From assembly GCA_946480445.1 (NCBI GenBank), contig CAMLJN010000016.1:1-64000 (forward strand): 64,000 nt of DNA, given 5' to 3'. A program made the position numbers and the translations under genes. The notes under the pieces are model-generated. The model did no database searches. It was not told the DNA's origin and worked only from the letters and a program-made list of their open reading frames with translations. The stretch comes from an uncultured Buttiauxella sp. Lineage in GTDB: Bacteria > Pseudomonadota > Gammaproteobacteria > Enterobacterales > Enterobacteriaceae. This document shows positions 10,271 to 23,637 of this stretch, piece by piece. The first letter of the stretch is position 1; each line of letters starts with the position of its first letter.

Positions 10271-11260
10271 TTACACCAGAATTGCCTCAATCACGGCCCG
10301 TTCTGCATCAGTAAAATGGCGATGGGCCAGCATGCCCACGGCGTCATCAATCTGGCTGGTTTTACTGGCCCCGATCAGTACCGAGGTGACGCTTTCATCA
10401 CGCAGCACCCACGCCAGCGCCATCTGCGACAGCTTTTGCCCGCGGCGCTCGGCCAGCTCATTAAGTTTACGAACCTTCACCTGTTTCTCTTCGGTGAGCT
10501 GGTCCGGGCTGAGGAAACGGCTGCCGCTGGCCGCACGAGAATCCGCCGGAATACCGTTCAGATAACGGTCGGTAAGCTGTCCACCGGCCAGCGGCGAAAA
10601 GGCGATGCAGCCGACGCCTTTTTCCTGCAGGACATTAAGCAGCCCGCCTTCGACCCAGCGCTCAAACAGGGAGTATTTAGGCTGGTGAATGAGGCACGGC
10701 GTGCCCAGATCCTGAAGGATATCAATGGCGCGAGCGGCCAACTCCGCCGGGTAGTTGGACAGCCCGACGTACAGTGCTTTACCCTGACGAACCACATGAT
10801 CCAGCGCGCACAGGGTTTCCTCCAGAGGCGTGTCCGGGTCCGGGCGGTGATGATAGAAAATATCGACATACTCCAGACCCATGCGTTTAAGACTTTGATC
10901 GAGACTGGCAATCAGATATTTACGTGACCCCCAGTCGCCGTATGGCCCGTCCCACATGGTATATCCGGCCTTAGAGGAGATAATCAGCTGGTCACGGTAC
11001 GGCAAAAAATCTTCACGCAGCAGACGGCCAAAATTTTCTTCCGCCGAGCCGGGCAGCGGGCCGTAGTTATTCGCCAGGTCGAAATGGGTGATCCCGACGT
11101 CAAAGGCACGGCGCAGAAGCTGGCGACTGTTATCGAGCAGCGTGGCGTCACCAAAGTTATGCCACAGCCCAAGAGAAATGGCGGGAAGCTTTAGCCCGCT
11201 GCGCCCACAGCGGCGGTATTCCATTGTTGCATAGCGTGAAGGATTTGCCTGATAGACCAT
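10271..11260 (-). CDS. aldo/keto reductase (YghZ/L-glyceraldehyde-3-phosphate reductase-like)
   Basis: NADPH-dependent aldo/keto reductase of the AKR14/YghZ type, whose E. coli member reduces L-glyceraldehyde 3-phosphate and methylglyoxal. The sequence has the (beta/alpha)8 reductase hallmarks DLANNYGPLPGSAEENFG (catalytic Asp and Tyr), ISSKAGY (Lys) and YHHRPD (His), plus the NADPH-binding SVLIGASKTSQ near the C-terminus. The length of 329 residues is slightly short of YghZ (346). In E. coli yghZ lies elsewhere, so this is a relocated or paralogous copy. It is divergent from ipdC, and the shared 180-base gap holds both promoters. Confidence 0.88.
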   Translation of the reverse strand: MVYQANPSRYATMEYRRCGRSGLKLPAISLGLWHNFGDATLLDNSRQLLRRAFDVGITHFDLANNYGPLPGSAEENFGRLLREDFLPYRDQLIISSKAGYTMWDGPYGDWGSRKYLIASLDQSLKRMGLEYVDIFYHHRPDPDTPLEETLCALDHVVRQGKALYVGLSNYPAELAARAIDILQDLGTPCLIHQPKYSLFERWVEGGLLNVLQEKGVGCIAFSPLAGGQLTDRYLNGIPADSRAASGSRFLSPDQLTEEKQVKVRKLNELAERRGQKLSQMALAWVLRDESVTSVLIGASKTSQIDDAVGMLAHRHFTDAERAVIEAILV

Positions 11261-11293
11261 GTTGGTGCCCTTGTCAGTGAATACTTAACGTAA

Positions 11294-14331
<3,038 letters not shown>

Positions 14332-14555
14332 GAGAGTTCCTTTTTCTGGATTTTATAAACGCACGGCCTGCCGCTTTTTAACGCCCGACAGAGAGCCCCC
14401 GGAACCCGCGCTGCAAAAGAGGCTGAAACGGTCAAGCCATTCTGTGACGAAGGTCTATTATTACGGGGCACGTCTCATTGTGACGTTGTTGTTTTGGCGG
14501 GCTAATTTTACAGTGTTGCCAGGACTTATTCTGACTTTAGCGGAGCAGTTGAAGA

Positions 14556-15521
14556 ATGACAAAATATGCTTTGGTGGGAGATGTTGGCGGCACCAACGCG
14601 CGTCTGGCACTGTGTAACGTTGAAAATGGTGAAATCACGCAGGCAAAAACCTATTCCGGCCTCGACTACCCGAGTCTGGAAGCGGTGGTGGAGCATTATC
14701 TCAAAGAGCACAATACGAGCGTGACGGATGGCTGTATTGCCATCGCCTGCCCGATTACCGGCGACTGGGTGGCGATGACCAACCATAGCTGGCAGTTTTC
14801 TATCGCTGAGATGAAAAAGAATCTCGGCTTTGCTCATCTGGAAATTATTAACGATTTTACCGCCGTTTCGATGGCGATCCCGATGCTCAAAGAAGAACAC
14901 CTGATCAAATTTGGGGGTGGCGAGTCGGTAGAAGGCAAACCGGTAGCGGTTTATGGCGCGGGTACCGGCCTGGGCGTAGCGCATCTGGTTCATGTGGATA
15001 AACGTTGGGTCAGCCTGCCTGGTGAGGGTGGGCACGTCGATTTTGCGCCAAACAGTGAAGAAGAAGGCATTATTCTTGAAGAGCTGCGCGCGGAAATCGG
15101 CCACGTCTCTGCCGAACGTGTGCTGTCTGGACCGGGGCTGGTGAATTTATACCGTGCCATTGTCAAGTCAGATGGCCGCGAACCGGCACGCTACGAACCC
15201 AAAGACATCACGGTACGCGCGCTGGAAGATACCTGTACCGACTGTAAGCGTGCGCTGTCGCTGTTTTGCGTCATCATGGGGCGCTTTGGCGGCAACCTGG
15301 CCTTAACGCTGGGCTGCTTTGGCGGCGTCTACATTGCCGGAGGGATCGTGCCGCGTTTCCTTGAGTTCTTTAAGGCCTCAGGTTTCCGCGGGGGCTTCGA
15401 AGATAAAGGCCGCTTCAAAGACTATGTGAAGGATATCCCTGTCTACCTGATTGTTCACGATCAGCCCGGGCTGCTGGGCGCGGGAGCGCATCTGCGTCAG
15501 ACACTGGGACAGATTATTTAA
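14556..15521 (+). CDS. glk: glucokinase
   Basis: Phosphorylates free intracellular glucose with ATP to glucose 6-phosphate. The length of 321 residues equals E. coli Glk. The phosphate-binding [12 protein letters not shown] lies at the N-terminus, with the catalytic Asp in [10 protein letters not shown] and the sugar-site [10 protein letters not shown]. The gene is monocistronic by spacing, with a REP-like element downstream. Confidence 0.97.
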   Translation: MTKYALVGDVGGTNARLALCNVENGEITQAKTYSGLDYPSLEAVVEHYLKEHNTSVTDGCIAIACPITGDWVAMTNHSWQFSIAEMKKNLGFAHLEIINDFTAVSMAIPMLKEEHLIKFGGGESVEGKPVAVYGAGTGLGVAHLVHVDKRWVSLPGEGGHVDFAPNSEEEGIILEELRAEIGHVSAERVLSGPGLVNLYRAIVKSDGREPARYEPKDITVRALEDTCTDCKRALSLFCVIMGRFGGNLALTLGCFGGVYIAGGIVPRFLEFFKASGFRGGFEDKGRFKDYVKDIPVYLIVHDQPGLLGAGAHLRQTLGQII

Positions 15522-15535
15522 TCTTCACCCTGTTG

Positions 15536-15564
15536 CGGTGGAGGGCGCGTGCGCTTATCCACCC
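15536..15564. repeat. REP-like palindrome
   Basis: CGGTGGAGGGCG / CGCTTATCCACC forms an imperfect GC-rich stem in the style of enterobacterial REP elements. A close relative occurs after yfcZ (55640-55668). Confidence 0.6.
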
Positions 15565-15599
15565 GACAACCTCAGCATTACTCCTCAACGGTTTCACGC

Positions 15600-16331
15600 T
15601 TATAACCGCATCAGCTGGCGAAACTCTTTCACCTTGCTGCGGCTCACCGGCACCTGAAAATCCAGATCGCGCAGACGCAGGATATAGGTGTTGTTAAACC
15701 AGGGTTCAATCTCCCGAATTTTACTCAGATTCACACAGTAAGAGCGATGGCAGCGGAAAAAGTGGCTTTCCGGCAGGCGGCTGCAAAATTCCGTTATATT
15801 CATCGACATCACGTAGGTTTCCCGCCGCGTGTAGACAAACGTCATTTTTTCGTGGGCTTCGGCGTAATAGATATCATCAATATCCGTCACGATAATGCGC
15901 TCATCTTTCACCAGATTAATGGTGACATTTTCACGGTTGCCAGCGCTTGCCGCGTGGGGCGCGCTCTGCTGCTGATATGCCGCCTCCAGTTTTTGCAGCA
16001 TCCCGATGATGCGTGATTCCTGGTAGGGTTTCAGGATGTAGTCAAACGCCTCCAGCTCAAAGGCCTCGACGGCATGTTCTTTCCAGGCGGTAATAAACAC
16101 GATAAAGGGTTTATGGGCGAACTTGCTGATATTTTGCGCCAGCAGCACGCCGTCGAGGGAAGGGATATTGATATCGAGAAAAATAGCGTCCACTTCGTGA
16201 TGCTGGAGGTACTTCAGAACATCCATGCCGTCATCAAAGGTGGCGACAATCTCCATCTGCGAGTGCTCTTTAATCAGCCAGTTCAGCTCCTGCTGGGCCA
16301 GCACCTCATCTTCGACAATGATGACCTTCAT
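15600..16331 (-). CDS. ypdB: LytTR-type response regulator YpdB (PyrR)
   Basis: Response regulator of the pyruvate-sensing YpdA/YpdB (PyrS/PyrR) system; in E. coli it activates the transporter gene yhjX. Receiver domain at residues 1-115 with acidic pocket E7-D8-E9 and phospho-acceptor D53. The C-terminal LytTR DNA-binding domain covers about residues 140-240 ([18 protein letters not shown]). Length 243 (E. coli 244). It overlaps ypdA by 4 bases, so translation is coupled. Confidence 0.93.
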   Translation of the reverse strand: MKVIIVEDEVLAQQELNWLIKEHSQMEIVATFDDGMDVLKYLQHHEVDAIFLDINIPSLDGVLLAQNISKFAHKPFIVFITAWKEHAVEAFELEAFDYILKPYQESRIIGMLQKLEAAYQQQSAPHAASAGNRENVTINLVKDERIIVTDIDDIYYAEAHEKMTFVYTRRETYVMSMNITEFCSRLPESHFFRCHRSYCVNLSKIREIEPWFNNTYILRLRDLDFQVPVSRSKVKEFRQLMRL

Positions 16332-18037
16332 GCTTTTTCTCCTTCCAGCGGTAGCAGGCCTGGCGGAACGGCATTGACCGCCTTAGGCACGTAAAAGGCG
16401 ATCTCGGTGCCCGGTTCCAGACGACGAATATGCAGCCCTTCGCCATACAGTAGTTTCACACGGTGATGGACATTCAGCAGGCCAATTTTATTGCCCGGCA
16501 TTTCGTTGGCTTCGACACGTTCAATCACTTTAGGATCGATACCGTTACCCGTGTCCCGTACGGCAATACGGATCCTGTTGCCGCTCTCCTCGACGCTAAT
16601 GGTGACCACACCTTTACCTTTGCAGGGTTGGATGCCATGGACAATCGCATTTTCCACCAGTGGCTGAATGAGCAGGCTTGGGATCAGGCAGTTCACATCC
16701 TCATCAATATGATAGATAACGGTTAGCTTGTCCCCAAAGCGGGCCTGTTCGATGGCGATGTAATCTTTAATCTGATACAGCTCTTTTTTAATGTCGATAT
16801 GCTCGTCGTCATTAAGCTCGATGTTGTAACGCAGATAGCGCGACAGATTAAAAATCAGCTGGCGGGCGGTGTCCGGATTCAGACGAATCGACGAAGAGAT
16901 AGCGTTCAGGGCGTTAAATAAAAAATGCGGGTTAATCTTACTTTGCAGCGCCCGCAGCTCGGCTTTGTTCGCCATCTCACGAAGCTGTTCGGCGCGGGAG
17001 ACTTCCAGCTGGGTGGAGATGATTTGAGAAAGCCCAACCGCCATCTCCTGCAGGGTAGAGGTAATCTGGTGCGCGTGCCGGTAGTAGATCTTCAGGGTGC
17101 CGGTGACGACGCCTTTTTCCCACAGGGGGATGATGATCAGCGAATGAATTTCCGGCGTCCGATAGGCCTCGTCGTCGTTGCGGATAATGATTTTGCCGTC
17201 GCGCAGGGCCTGCTGGGTTCTCGGGCTGATGCCGACATCGTTCTGCTTATAGTTTTTTTCGCCCACGCCAACGTAGGCCAGCACTTTGTCGATGTTGGTA
17301 ATGGCCACCGCGTCGGCATGAATATCCTGACGAATAATATTGCAAACCTGGCGCAGAGATTCGCTGTTGACGTGACGAAAGAGCGGCAGCGTTTTATTGG
17401 CGATATCCAGGGCTAGTTTGGCCTGGCGTGCGGCGCTTGCCTCTTTCTCTCCCTCAACGCTTTGCACCAGCAGCACGATAAAACCGATAGAAACGGTTCC
17501 GACAATCATCGGGATGCCGATTTTGGAAACGATGTCCCAGCCGAGTGCCACCGAGGGAGCCCACAATACGACCAGAATCATCGTCATCGTTTCGCAGAGC
17601 ATCCCGGCCATAATGCCGACGCGCCAGTGCTGTTCTTTGGGGATTTTGCGGTTTATCCAGCCGGAAATAAAACCGGCTGCAATACTGGTAATAAAGCAAG
17701 GGATGGCGGTGATCCCGCCAATATCAATCAGATAACGGTGCGTCCCGGCAATCAGGCCGGTGATGATCCCCACCCAGGGACCAAACAAGATCCCGCCTGA
17801 CATCACCGCGATAATGCGTACGTTTACCAGCGAGCCTTCGACGTGGACGCCCGACCAGGTACTGAACAGGGCAAACAGCGAGAAAATAGCGGTGACGGCC
17901 AGCAGCTCTTTCGGCGTATGGGCATTCTTATGCAGCAGCTCGCGGAACAGGCGGATGCGGATCAGAAAGAACAGGCAAATAAGCATCAGTGCCGCACGGT
18001 CGAAGACCGCCAGCAGCATGTTAAAAATTTCGTGCAC
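16328..18037 (-). CDS. ypdA: sensor histidine kinase YpdA (PyrS)
   Basis: LytS-family membrane kinase paired with YpdB, described as a high-affinity pyruvate sensor. Six or so N-terminal helices form a 5TMR-LytS sensor (residues about 10-200), followed by a GAF-like region (about 215-345), the His-kinase core with NPHFLFNAL, and an HATPase domain with [14 protein letters not shown] and [14 protein letters not shown] boxes. The phosphorylated His is in NPHFLF. Length 569 (E. coli 565). Confidence 0.93.
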   Translation of the reverse strand: MHEIFNMLLAVFDRAALMLICLFFLIRIRLFRELLHKNAHTPKELLAVTAIFSLFALFSTWSGVHVEGSLVNVRIIAVMSGGILFGPWVGIITGLIAGTHRYLIDIGGITAIPCFITSIAAGFISGWINRKIPKEQHWRVGIMAGMLCETMTMILVVLWAPSVALGWDIVSKIGIPMIVGTVSIGFIVLLVQSVEGEKEASAARQAKLALDIANKTLPLFRHVNSESLRQVCNIIRQDIHADAVAITNIDKVLAYVGVGEKNYKQNDVGISPRTQQALRDGKIIIRNDDEAYRTPEIHSLIIIPLWEKGVVTGTLKIYYRHAHQITSTLQEMAVGLSQIISTQLEVSRAEQLREMANKAELRALQSKINPHFLFNALNAISSSIRLNPDTARQLIFNLSRYLRYNIELNDDEHIDIKKELYQIKDYIAIEQARFGDKLTVIYHIDEDVNCLIPSLLIQPLVENAIVHGIQPCKGKGVVTISVEESGNRIRIAVRDTGNGIDPKVIERVEANEMPGNKIGLLNVHHRVKLLYGEGLHIRRLEPGTEIAFYVPKAVNAVPPGLLPLEGEKA

Positions 18038-18191
18038 GGGTTACTCGCATGCCTTAGGAGAGAGGGGCCATGATAAGGAAATTACGGCGGGGTTTCCAGA
18101 AATGTGCAGGCGGGGCTTTCTGAGGGCGGATAAACGAAGCGCCGCCCGTCGCAAAATGAGCGGGGGGCGCTGTCGTTTGTCTTTCTAACCT

Positions 18192-19442
18192 TTAACTTTC
18201 TTCATTCCCGCCCAGCTGCTCAAGCCCTGCGGCGGTAAGGTCCGCAGGCGTGGCGCGCCCGTTGAAATCAACCTCAAAGTCGTCGGCGGCGAAGTCAGGC
18301 GGCGATTTGCCTGCTACAAATGCGGGCCACTGGCGTTGGAGATAGGCGGCGTTTTTTTCGCACCACGGGGCCGCGGCGATATACATCACGTTGCTGTCTA
18401 ACTCGCCCAGATGCTCATTCTCCACCGAATGAATGACATCGCAGTGCCAGAACACCGTATCCCCGGCCTCCATATCAGGAATTGAGGAAATCCCGGTTAA
18501 TAAAAGGGGATGCCACCGTTCGTTAACAGAAAGGGCACGGCCGGGCCATGCGTCGCAAAGTGAGTCTTCCGGTACGTCGTCCTGCAAAGCGCGCAGCAGG
18601 ATATAGGCCATTGCGTTGGCTACGGGGAGGAGGTTCAACGTGCCGCCGTGTTTGCGCTGTGGGCTAAGCGCAGTCCAGCCCTGGAAGGTGCGGAACATGG
18701 AACAAACCGCCGGGGAGGGGAACTCGCGAACTTCCGTACGACCTTCGGCGGCAAAGGGATTGTAACGCTGCCATTCGCCGGAAAAAACGTGGCGATAAAC
18801 GTGGCGGAAATTTTCATCGAGCCAGCGTTCCACGGAGCCGCCATCCACATGGGGCGAAAGGCCCAGCGAGGTTGAGCGCGGCGGACGACGCCGCGTGCGG
18901 TCGGCATAGGTTACCACGCGGTCGGCATCAAAATGCTGTTTGCCGTTGCTTTGCGTTTCCCAAAGGTTATTGAGGAACACCTGCACCGCTTTCATGCGCG
19001 CATGCTGGCGGGCTTCAACCTGAGGTTTTGACCAGTAAATGCCGTAAATCTGCGGTTTACTTGCGGCAAGTGTGCCAAAGTAGTTGTCTTCTGCCGCATT
19101 CTTCAGCTTTTCAATAAAGTCATTTTCGTCGAGATAGCGACCAATTTCCTCATTCCATGCGCGAGCCTGGGACTGCGGAAACACCCCTTTCACCGTGCAG
19201 CATCCTCGCTGGCGTATCAGCGCCTTTTGCTGCTCGCTTACGCGATTATGGATGATGTCATCGGCATAAATTTGCGGGACCGGGTTTTCGCCGCGTGCCC
19301 TTTCAGAGAGGATTGCCTCGATCTGGCTTTTTATCTCGTTTTCAAGCTGGGCAAAGACCGCCTTGTAGTGGGGGAGATCTTTACGAAGTCGCTGTTTAAC
19401 AGCGCGAATTTCCTGAGGTAAAGCGTCAATATTCAGGTTCAT
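18192..19442 (-). CDS. DUF1479 protein, YbiU-like putative Fe(II)/2-oxoglutarate oxygenase
   Basis: Member of the DUF1479 family that includes E. coli YbiU (421 residues); biochemical role unknown. A jelly-roll iron site is suggested by HVDGG and [11 protein letters not shown], which give an H-x-D...H triad. Other conserved stretches are [25 protein letters not shown] and [22 protein letters not shown] chose the ATG at 19442 because GGAG lies seven bases upstream; an ATG at 19460 has no ribosome site. The gene is not at this position in E. coli K-12, so it is an accessory or relocated copy. It is divergent from alaC, with about 240 bases between them. Confidence 0.82.
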   Translation of the reverse strand: MNLNIDALPQEIRAVKQRLRKDLPHYKAVFAQLENEIKSQIEAILSERARGENPVPQIYADDIIHNRVSEQQKALIRQRGCCTVKGVFPQSQARAWNEEIGRYLDENDFIEKLKNAAEDNYFGTLAASKPQIYGIYWSKPQVEARQHARMKAVQVFLNNLWETQSNGKQHFDADRVVTYADRTRRRPPRSTSLGLSPHVDGGSVERWLDENFRHVYRHVFSGEWQRYNPFAAEGRTEVREFPSPAVCSMFRTFQGWTALSPQRKHGGTLNLLPVANAMAYILLRALQDDVPEDSLCDAWPGRALSVNERWHPLLLTGISSIPDMEAGDTVFWHCDVIHSVENEHLGELDSNVMYIAAAPWCEKNAAYLQRQWPAFVAGKSPPDFAADDFEVDFNGRATPADLTAAGLEQLGGNEES

Positions 19443-19685
19443 ACCCGGACTCCACGTCATCGTGAGGGAAGAGGTTATTGGTTTGTTGCTGTCAGGTTAA
19501 TATAGGCTTTTATCATTAAATAAAACAGGGATTGCTTTCAAATGAAAGTTCATGTTTTGGGCAAGAAAAAATATTTTGCTTAGTCTCTCGACAGAGGATT
19601 TTTATTCAGGTTATTTTCAAAGCAGGCCACAACAACGTGGCAGCGTCGCTCGGACGGTCCGGGCGCTTACGTATCAGAGGAATCT

Positions 19686-20924
19686 ATGGCTGACACCAGT
19701 CCTAAGCGTCGTTTTTCGCGTATCGATCGCCTTCCCCCCTATGTTTTTAATATCACCGCCGAACTGAAAATGGCGGCGCGCCGCCGCGGCGAAGATATTA
19801 TCGACTTCAGCATGGGGAACCCGGATGGCCCCACTCCGCCGCATATCGTGGAAAAACTTTGCACCGTTGCGCAGCGCGATGACACCCACGGCTATTCAAC
19901 CTCGCGAGGCATCCCGCGCTTACGCCGCGCTATCTCACGCTGGTACAAGGATCGCTACGACGTCGATATAGATCCGGAAAGCGAAGCGATTGTGACGATA
20001 GGCTCGAAAGAGGGGCTGGCGCACCTGATGCTGGCGACGCTGGATCATGGTGATACCGTTCTGGTGCCGAACCCGAGCTATCCAATACATATCTACGGCG
20101 CGGTGATTGCCGGTGCGCAGGTGCGTTCCGTTCCGCTGGTGGAAGGCGTTGATTTCTTTAATGAGCTGGAGCGAGCAATCCGCGAAAGCTACCCAAAACC
20201 GAAGATGATGATCCTCGGCTTCCCGTCGAACCCTACCGCGCAGTGCGTGGAGCTGGCGTTCTTTGAGAAAGTCGTGGCGCTGGCTAAACGCTATGACGTG
20301 CTGGTGATTCACGATCTGGCCTATGCGGACATTGTTTATGACGGCTGGAAAGCCCCGTCCATTATGCAAGTGCCGGGGGCGAGGGACGTTGCGGTAGAAT
20401 TCTTCACCCTGTCAAAAAGTTACAATATGGCGGGCTGGCGAATTGGCTTTATGGTGGGTAACCAGGAGCTGGTCAGCGCGCTGGCACGTATCAAGAGCTA
20501 TCACGATTACGGTACTTTTACCCCGTTGCAGGTGGCTGCCATTGCCGCCCTGGAAGGGGACCAGCAGTGCGTGCATGATATTGCCGGGCAGTATAAACGC
20601 CGCCGCGATGTGCTGGTAAAAGGCCTGCATGAAGCAGGCTGGATGGTTGAGTGTCCGAAAGCCTCTATGTATGTCTGGGCAAAAATTCCCGAGCAGTATG
20701 CCTCTATGGGATCGCTGGAGTTTGCCAAAAAGCTGTTACAGGAGGCAAAAGTCTGCGTCTCGCCTGGCGTGGGCTTTGGTGACTATGGTGATACCCATGT
20801 ACGTTTTGCGCTGATCGAAAACCGCGATCGCATTCGCCAGGCGGTACGAGGGATTAAAGCGATGTTCCGCGCCGACGGGCTGCTGCCGGCGGGGGCTAAA
20901 TCAGCTTCTGAAGCCGCGGAATAA
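19686..20924 (+). CDS. alaC: glutamate--pyruvate aminotransferase AlaC
   Basis: PLP-dependent class I aminotransferase making alanine from pyruvate and glutamate. The length of 412 residues matches E. coli AlaC (YfdZ). The PLP lysine is K244 in [25 protein letters not shown] and FPSNPTAQ are further family landmarks. An AGAGGAAT ribosome site precedes the ATG. The convergent small gene ypdK follows, as in E. coli. Confidence 0.95.
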   Translation: MADTSPKRRFSRIDRLPPYVFNITAELKMAARRRGEDIIDFSMGNPDGPTPPHIVEKLCTVAQRDDTHGYSTSRGIPRLRRAISRWYKDRYDVDIDPESEAIVTIGSKEGLAHLMLATLDHGDTVLVPNPSYPIHIYGAVIAGAQVRSVPLVEGVDFFNELERAIRESYPKPKMMILGFPSNPTAQCVELAFFEKVVALAKRYDVLVIHDLAYADIVYDGWKAPSIMQVPGARDVAVEFFTLSKSYNMAGWRIGFMVGNQELVSALARIKSYHDYGTFTPLQVAAIAALEGDQQCVHDIAGQYKRRRDVLVKGLHEAGWMVECPKASMYVWAKIPEQYASMGSLEFAKKLLQEAKVCVSPGVGFGDYGDTHVRFALIENRDRIRQAVRGIKAMFRADGLLPAGAKSASEAAE

Positions 20925-20940
20925 GCAGGCATAACGGATA

Positions 20941-20970
20941 AAACGAAAACAGGAGCCTTTGGCTCCTGTT
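20941..20970 (-). terminator. terminator between alaC and ypdK
   Basis: AACAGGAGCC/GGCTCCTGTT stem with a three-base loop. On the minus strand it is followed by TTTTCGTTT, so it mainly ends ypdK, but the stem may also serve alaC. Confidence 0.8.
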
Positions 20971-20993
20971 ACTTATCACTCGCTGCGCGGGGA

Positions 20994-21068
20994 TTATTCA
21001 ACCATCATCACAAAAGTACCGACCCACAACACCAGAATGACCGAGATACCCATCAGAAAATATTTCAC
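20994..21068 (-). CDS. ypdK: small membrane protein YpdK (24 residues)
   Basis: A 25-codon reading frame starting with GTG and ending TAA encodes a single hydrophobic helix that begins (V/M)KYFLMGISVILVLWVGTF. E. coli YpdK (23 residues, MKYFFMGIS...) lies at the same place after alaC. AAGGTGA stands directly upstream of the GTG. The role is unknown; proteins of this kind insert in the inner membrane. The similarity to YpdK, the position and the downstream terminator make the call firm despite the length. Confidence 0.85.
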   Translation of the reverse strand: MKYFLMGISVILVLWVGTFVMMVE

Positions 21069-21465
21069 TTCACCTTGCTCCGCGCGCACCTGCGCACTTT
21101 AATCGTCAGATAACCGAGTGTAGAAAAGTGAAGCCGCTGTCGTGGGTTTTTGGGATTAGCCTTAGCCTCTAAACCAGCCGTTTCACATTACATTCCTTGG
21201 TCGAATAATCGACCAGACGGCGCTAATGTACTCTCTATCAGCAGGGTTTTACAAGAGGCGTAAAACTGTGATGACGATCATTTTTTAAACTTTACATTTC
21301 TGGGAATCCATTAAGAAAAAAATTATCTGATTAGAGTCAGTTAACCCTTACTTTGGGCCTCGGGGAGAGGGGAAGGGCTGGCGTTTCGTTTAGAGGTTTA
21401 GCCGCTGCGCAGTCTGCCGGGTTTATGCTAATTTTGTGGAAAGAAGGGCTCTGGTGAGAAGGGGA
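21069..21465. other. 397-base gap without a recognised gene
   Basis: No convincing reading frame. It holds an 18-base palindrome TGGTCGA-ATAA-TCGACCA (21198-21215) that could be an operator or a hairpin. E. coli has lpxP after ypdK here, so this is where the conserved gene order breaks and accessory DNA begins. Confidence 0.5.
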
Positions 21466-22230
21466 ATGAGCGTGAGGATAGATTTAAACAGCGACCTTGG
21501 CGAAGGATTCGGCCAGTGGACTATGGGTAACGATGAGGCGATCCTCCGTATCGTCAGTAGTGCCAATGTAGCCTGCGGTTTTCACGCCGGTTCTCCAGCG
21601 GGCATTCTGAAAACCTTACGTGCGGCGCAGGTCAGGGGTGTCAGGGTTGGGGCGCACGTTTCCTATCCCGATCTCGTTGGGTTCGGCCGTCGCAATATGG
21701 ATGTGGCAAGCGATGAACTTACTGCCGATGTCATCTATCAGATTGGCGCTCTGCAAGGGCTTGCGAAAGCGGCTGGGACAGCCGTTCGCTACGTCAAACC
21801 CCACGGCGCGCTGTATAACACAATTGCCCACGATGAGCGTCAGGCGCTTGCCGTTATCGAAGGTATTCTTGCTGTTGACGCTTCGCTGCCGCTGGTAGGC
21901 CTGGCAGGTTCTCGCGTACTGGAACTGGCCGGAAAAAAGGGGATGACAACGGTTTCCGAAGCGTTTGCGGACCGGGCGTATCACGCTGATGGCACTTTGG
22001 TTTCCCGTGGCGAAGCCGGTGCCGTATTGCATGACGTCGAGCAGATCGCAAAACGTATGCTCCAGCTGGTTAGCGAAGGGGGCGTTATGTCCGTTGAAGG
22101 CACATTTACCGCCATAAAGGCAGACTCAATCTGCGTGCATGGTGATGGCCTGCGCGCGGTGGAAATTGCGCAGAGGATCAGAGCGTTGCTGGAAGATAAG
22201 GGGATTGCCGTGCGGAGTTTTGTCGACTGA
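21466..22230 (+). CDS. LamB/YcsF family protein, 5-oxoprolinase subunit A-like (orphan)
   Basis: PxpA (YcsF) family: the PxpA subunit works with PxpB and PxpC to open 5-oxoproline to glutamate with ATP. Family signatures are [38 protein letters not shown] and [10 protein letters not shown], all intact, and the length of 254 residues is normal. No pxpB or pxpC lies nearby, so the subunit may pair with partners encoded elsewhere or have another role. The start is either this ATG or the GTG at 21472, which has GGGGA at better spacing. Confidence 0.85.
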   Translation: MSVRIDLNSDLGEGFGQWTMGNDEAILRIVSSANVACGFHAGSPAGILKTLRAAQVRGVRVGAHVSYPDLVGFGRRNMDVASDELTADVIYQIGALQGLAKAAGTAVRYVKPHGALYNTIAHDERQALAVIEGILAVDASLPLVGLAGSRVLELAGKKGMTTVSEAFADRAYHADGTLVSRGEAGAVLHDVEQIAKRMLQLVSEGGVMSVEGTFTAIKADSICVHGDGLRAVEIAQRIRALLEDKGIAVRSFVD

Positions 22231-22310
22231 ACCAGGTGGCCCGCCCGGGAAGGGCGGCGGCTGCACTCAGCCCTCATCTCCGACCTCTGACAAGCACAAA
22301 GGAAAGCCAG

Positions 22311-22793
22311 CTAGCGGGCGCAAAAATACAGGGGGCGCTTACCAATGGTAATCATAAATCCGTTCTTCCCCTGGCTGATAAAGGAGTAATTTAGCGGGCT
22401 GTTGGGATAAACGTAAAATGCAGGAAAAATCTTTGCGAAGTATTCGTCCGACAATGTGTCCACATTACCGAGTTTGTTTATCTGGGTAGACACCATCTTG
22501 TAGGTGCCATGTTTCTCAGTCCATGTATATAAAACATCCCTTCTGATCGTCCCTTTCGGATGATTATCCTGAAAAACATTGCCGCTAACGGAAATGATAC
22601 CGGTGTGCTTATCCTGATTGTGCATAAAATCAAGCGTGAAGTTGGCGCTCATCTCCTTGTTAAAGAATGCTATGGATGCCGTGCACTTGATGGGGGCATG
22701 ATCCTTCAGCCGTATCAGGTGGCTGGAGTAGCCCGCACTGCCCCCCGTGGCTAGCAGAACAAAAGAAAAAACAGTCATTTTTACTTTATTCAC
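22311..22793 (-). CDS. FidL-like small membrane/periplasmic partner protein
   Basis: A 160-residue protein with one N-terminal hydrophobic segment (MTVFSFVLLATGGSAG) and a periplasmic part of about 130 residues. It is encoded directly behind a ToxR-like regulator, with the GTG start overlapping the upstream stop by 8 bases. This matches the Salmonella MarT-FidL arrangement and, more broadly, ToxR-ToxS, where the small protein steadies or tunes the periplasmic half of the regulator. The open frame extends upstream to 22865 inside the regulator gene; the GTG has GGGGAATAA before it. Family placement rests on size, topology and context. Confidence 0.65.
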   Translation of the reverse strand: MNKVKMTVFSFVLLATGGSAGYSSHLIRLKDHAPIKCTASIAFFNKEMSANFTLDFMHNQDKHTGIISVSGNVFQDNHPKGTIRRDVLYTWTEKHGTYKMVSTQINKLGNVDTLSDEYFAKIFPAFYVYPNSPLNYSFISQGKNGFMITIGKRPLYFCAR

Positions 22794-23637
22794 TGTTATT
22801 CCCCATAATATAGAGCGAGATACAGCCTGACGGTGATGCCGTTGTGTACTCCTGGCGGCAAACAATAGCGCTCAGGGTAGGGTTTGTTTTCGATGACGGG
22901 AAATAGACCCAAGGGTATTTATGGCAGTTTAACCCCGAGTCTTTTATTCGCGCTTTGAAAATTTGGTAGTTACCACTGCTGTCAGGATCGTCATTTTTTG
23001 AGAAGAAATTGCAGCCCGACTCCTGCTCATGCAGCGTATAGTGGCTAAAAAATGAGGGCTCATCATGCAGGTAAGGCATCGCTTTTACCAGGCTGAGTCC
23101 GATGATAAGCAATGCCACTATCAACAGGGTGCGCAGGCGTCCGGGGTAAGCAAGAAATTTGCCGCCGTTAAATATCATTGTCTTGCGCAGCAGGCCAAAG
23201 GAGGCTTTGGTTGTTACCTGCTTCGGGGTATCACTTTGGGGCGCGGCTGTTGCCGCCTCGGGGCAGTGGTCGGTACATGTGTCGGCCGCGTTTTCTTCAG
23301 CCCGCAGCGACGTTCTCACCCCCTCATAAATCTGGAACCCTTTGCGGGGAATGGTGACGATGAAGGTTTCATCGCTTTCGCCCACGGCACGTAACCCCCG
23401 GCGAACAATGGAGATATTTTGGTAGAGAGTATTAGTCGGTACGCGCATACCCTCTACTTCCCAGACCCTTTTGAAAAATTCCTGCTGTAATACAATGTCA
23501 GGCGACGCTTCCAGCAAGAGAAGCAGGCAGCGGGCCGCAGGCCCCGTAAGAACAACGTTCAGATTGGGGTCCTTCACTGATATCAGCATTTTCTTCCCTG
23601 GCCTGAATTCAATATTATCATTGATGATCCAGTACAT
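22786..23637 (-). CDS. MarT/ToxR-like membrane-bound winged-helix regulator
   Basis: A one-component membrane regulator. A cytoplasmic OmpR/CadC-type winged helix spans about residues 1-110 (LTGPAARCLLLLLE, VPTNTLYQNISIVRRGLRA, TIPRKGFQIYEG). A linker, one transmembrane segment (TLLIVALLIIGLSLVKAM, about 168-185) and a periplasmic domain of about 95 residues with five cysteines follow. This is the topology of ToxR, CadC and Salmonella MarT. MarT activates the adhesin gene misL, and here the divergent neighbour is a two-partner-secretion adhesin, so local control of that system is a reasonable inference. Confidence 0.82.
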   Translation of the reverse strand: MYWIINDNIEFRPGKKMLISVKDPNLNVVLTGPAARCLLLLLEASPDIVLQQEFFKRVWEVEGMRVPTNTLYQNISIVRRGLRAVGESDETFIVTIPRKGFQIYEGVRTSLRAEENAADTCTDHCPEAATAAPQSDTPKQVTTKASFGLLRKTMIFNGGKFLAYPGRLRTLLIVALLIIGLSLVKAMPYLHDEPSFFSHYTLHEQESGCNFFSKNDDPDSSGNYQIFKARIKDSGLNCHKYPWVYFPSSKTNPTLSAIVCRQEYTTASPSGCISLYIMGNNSE

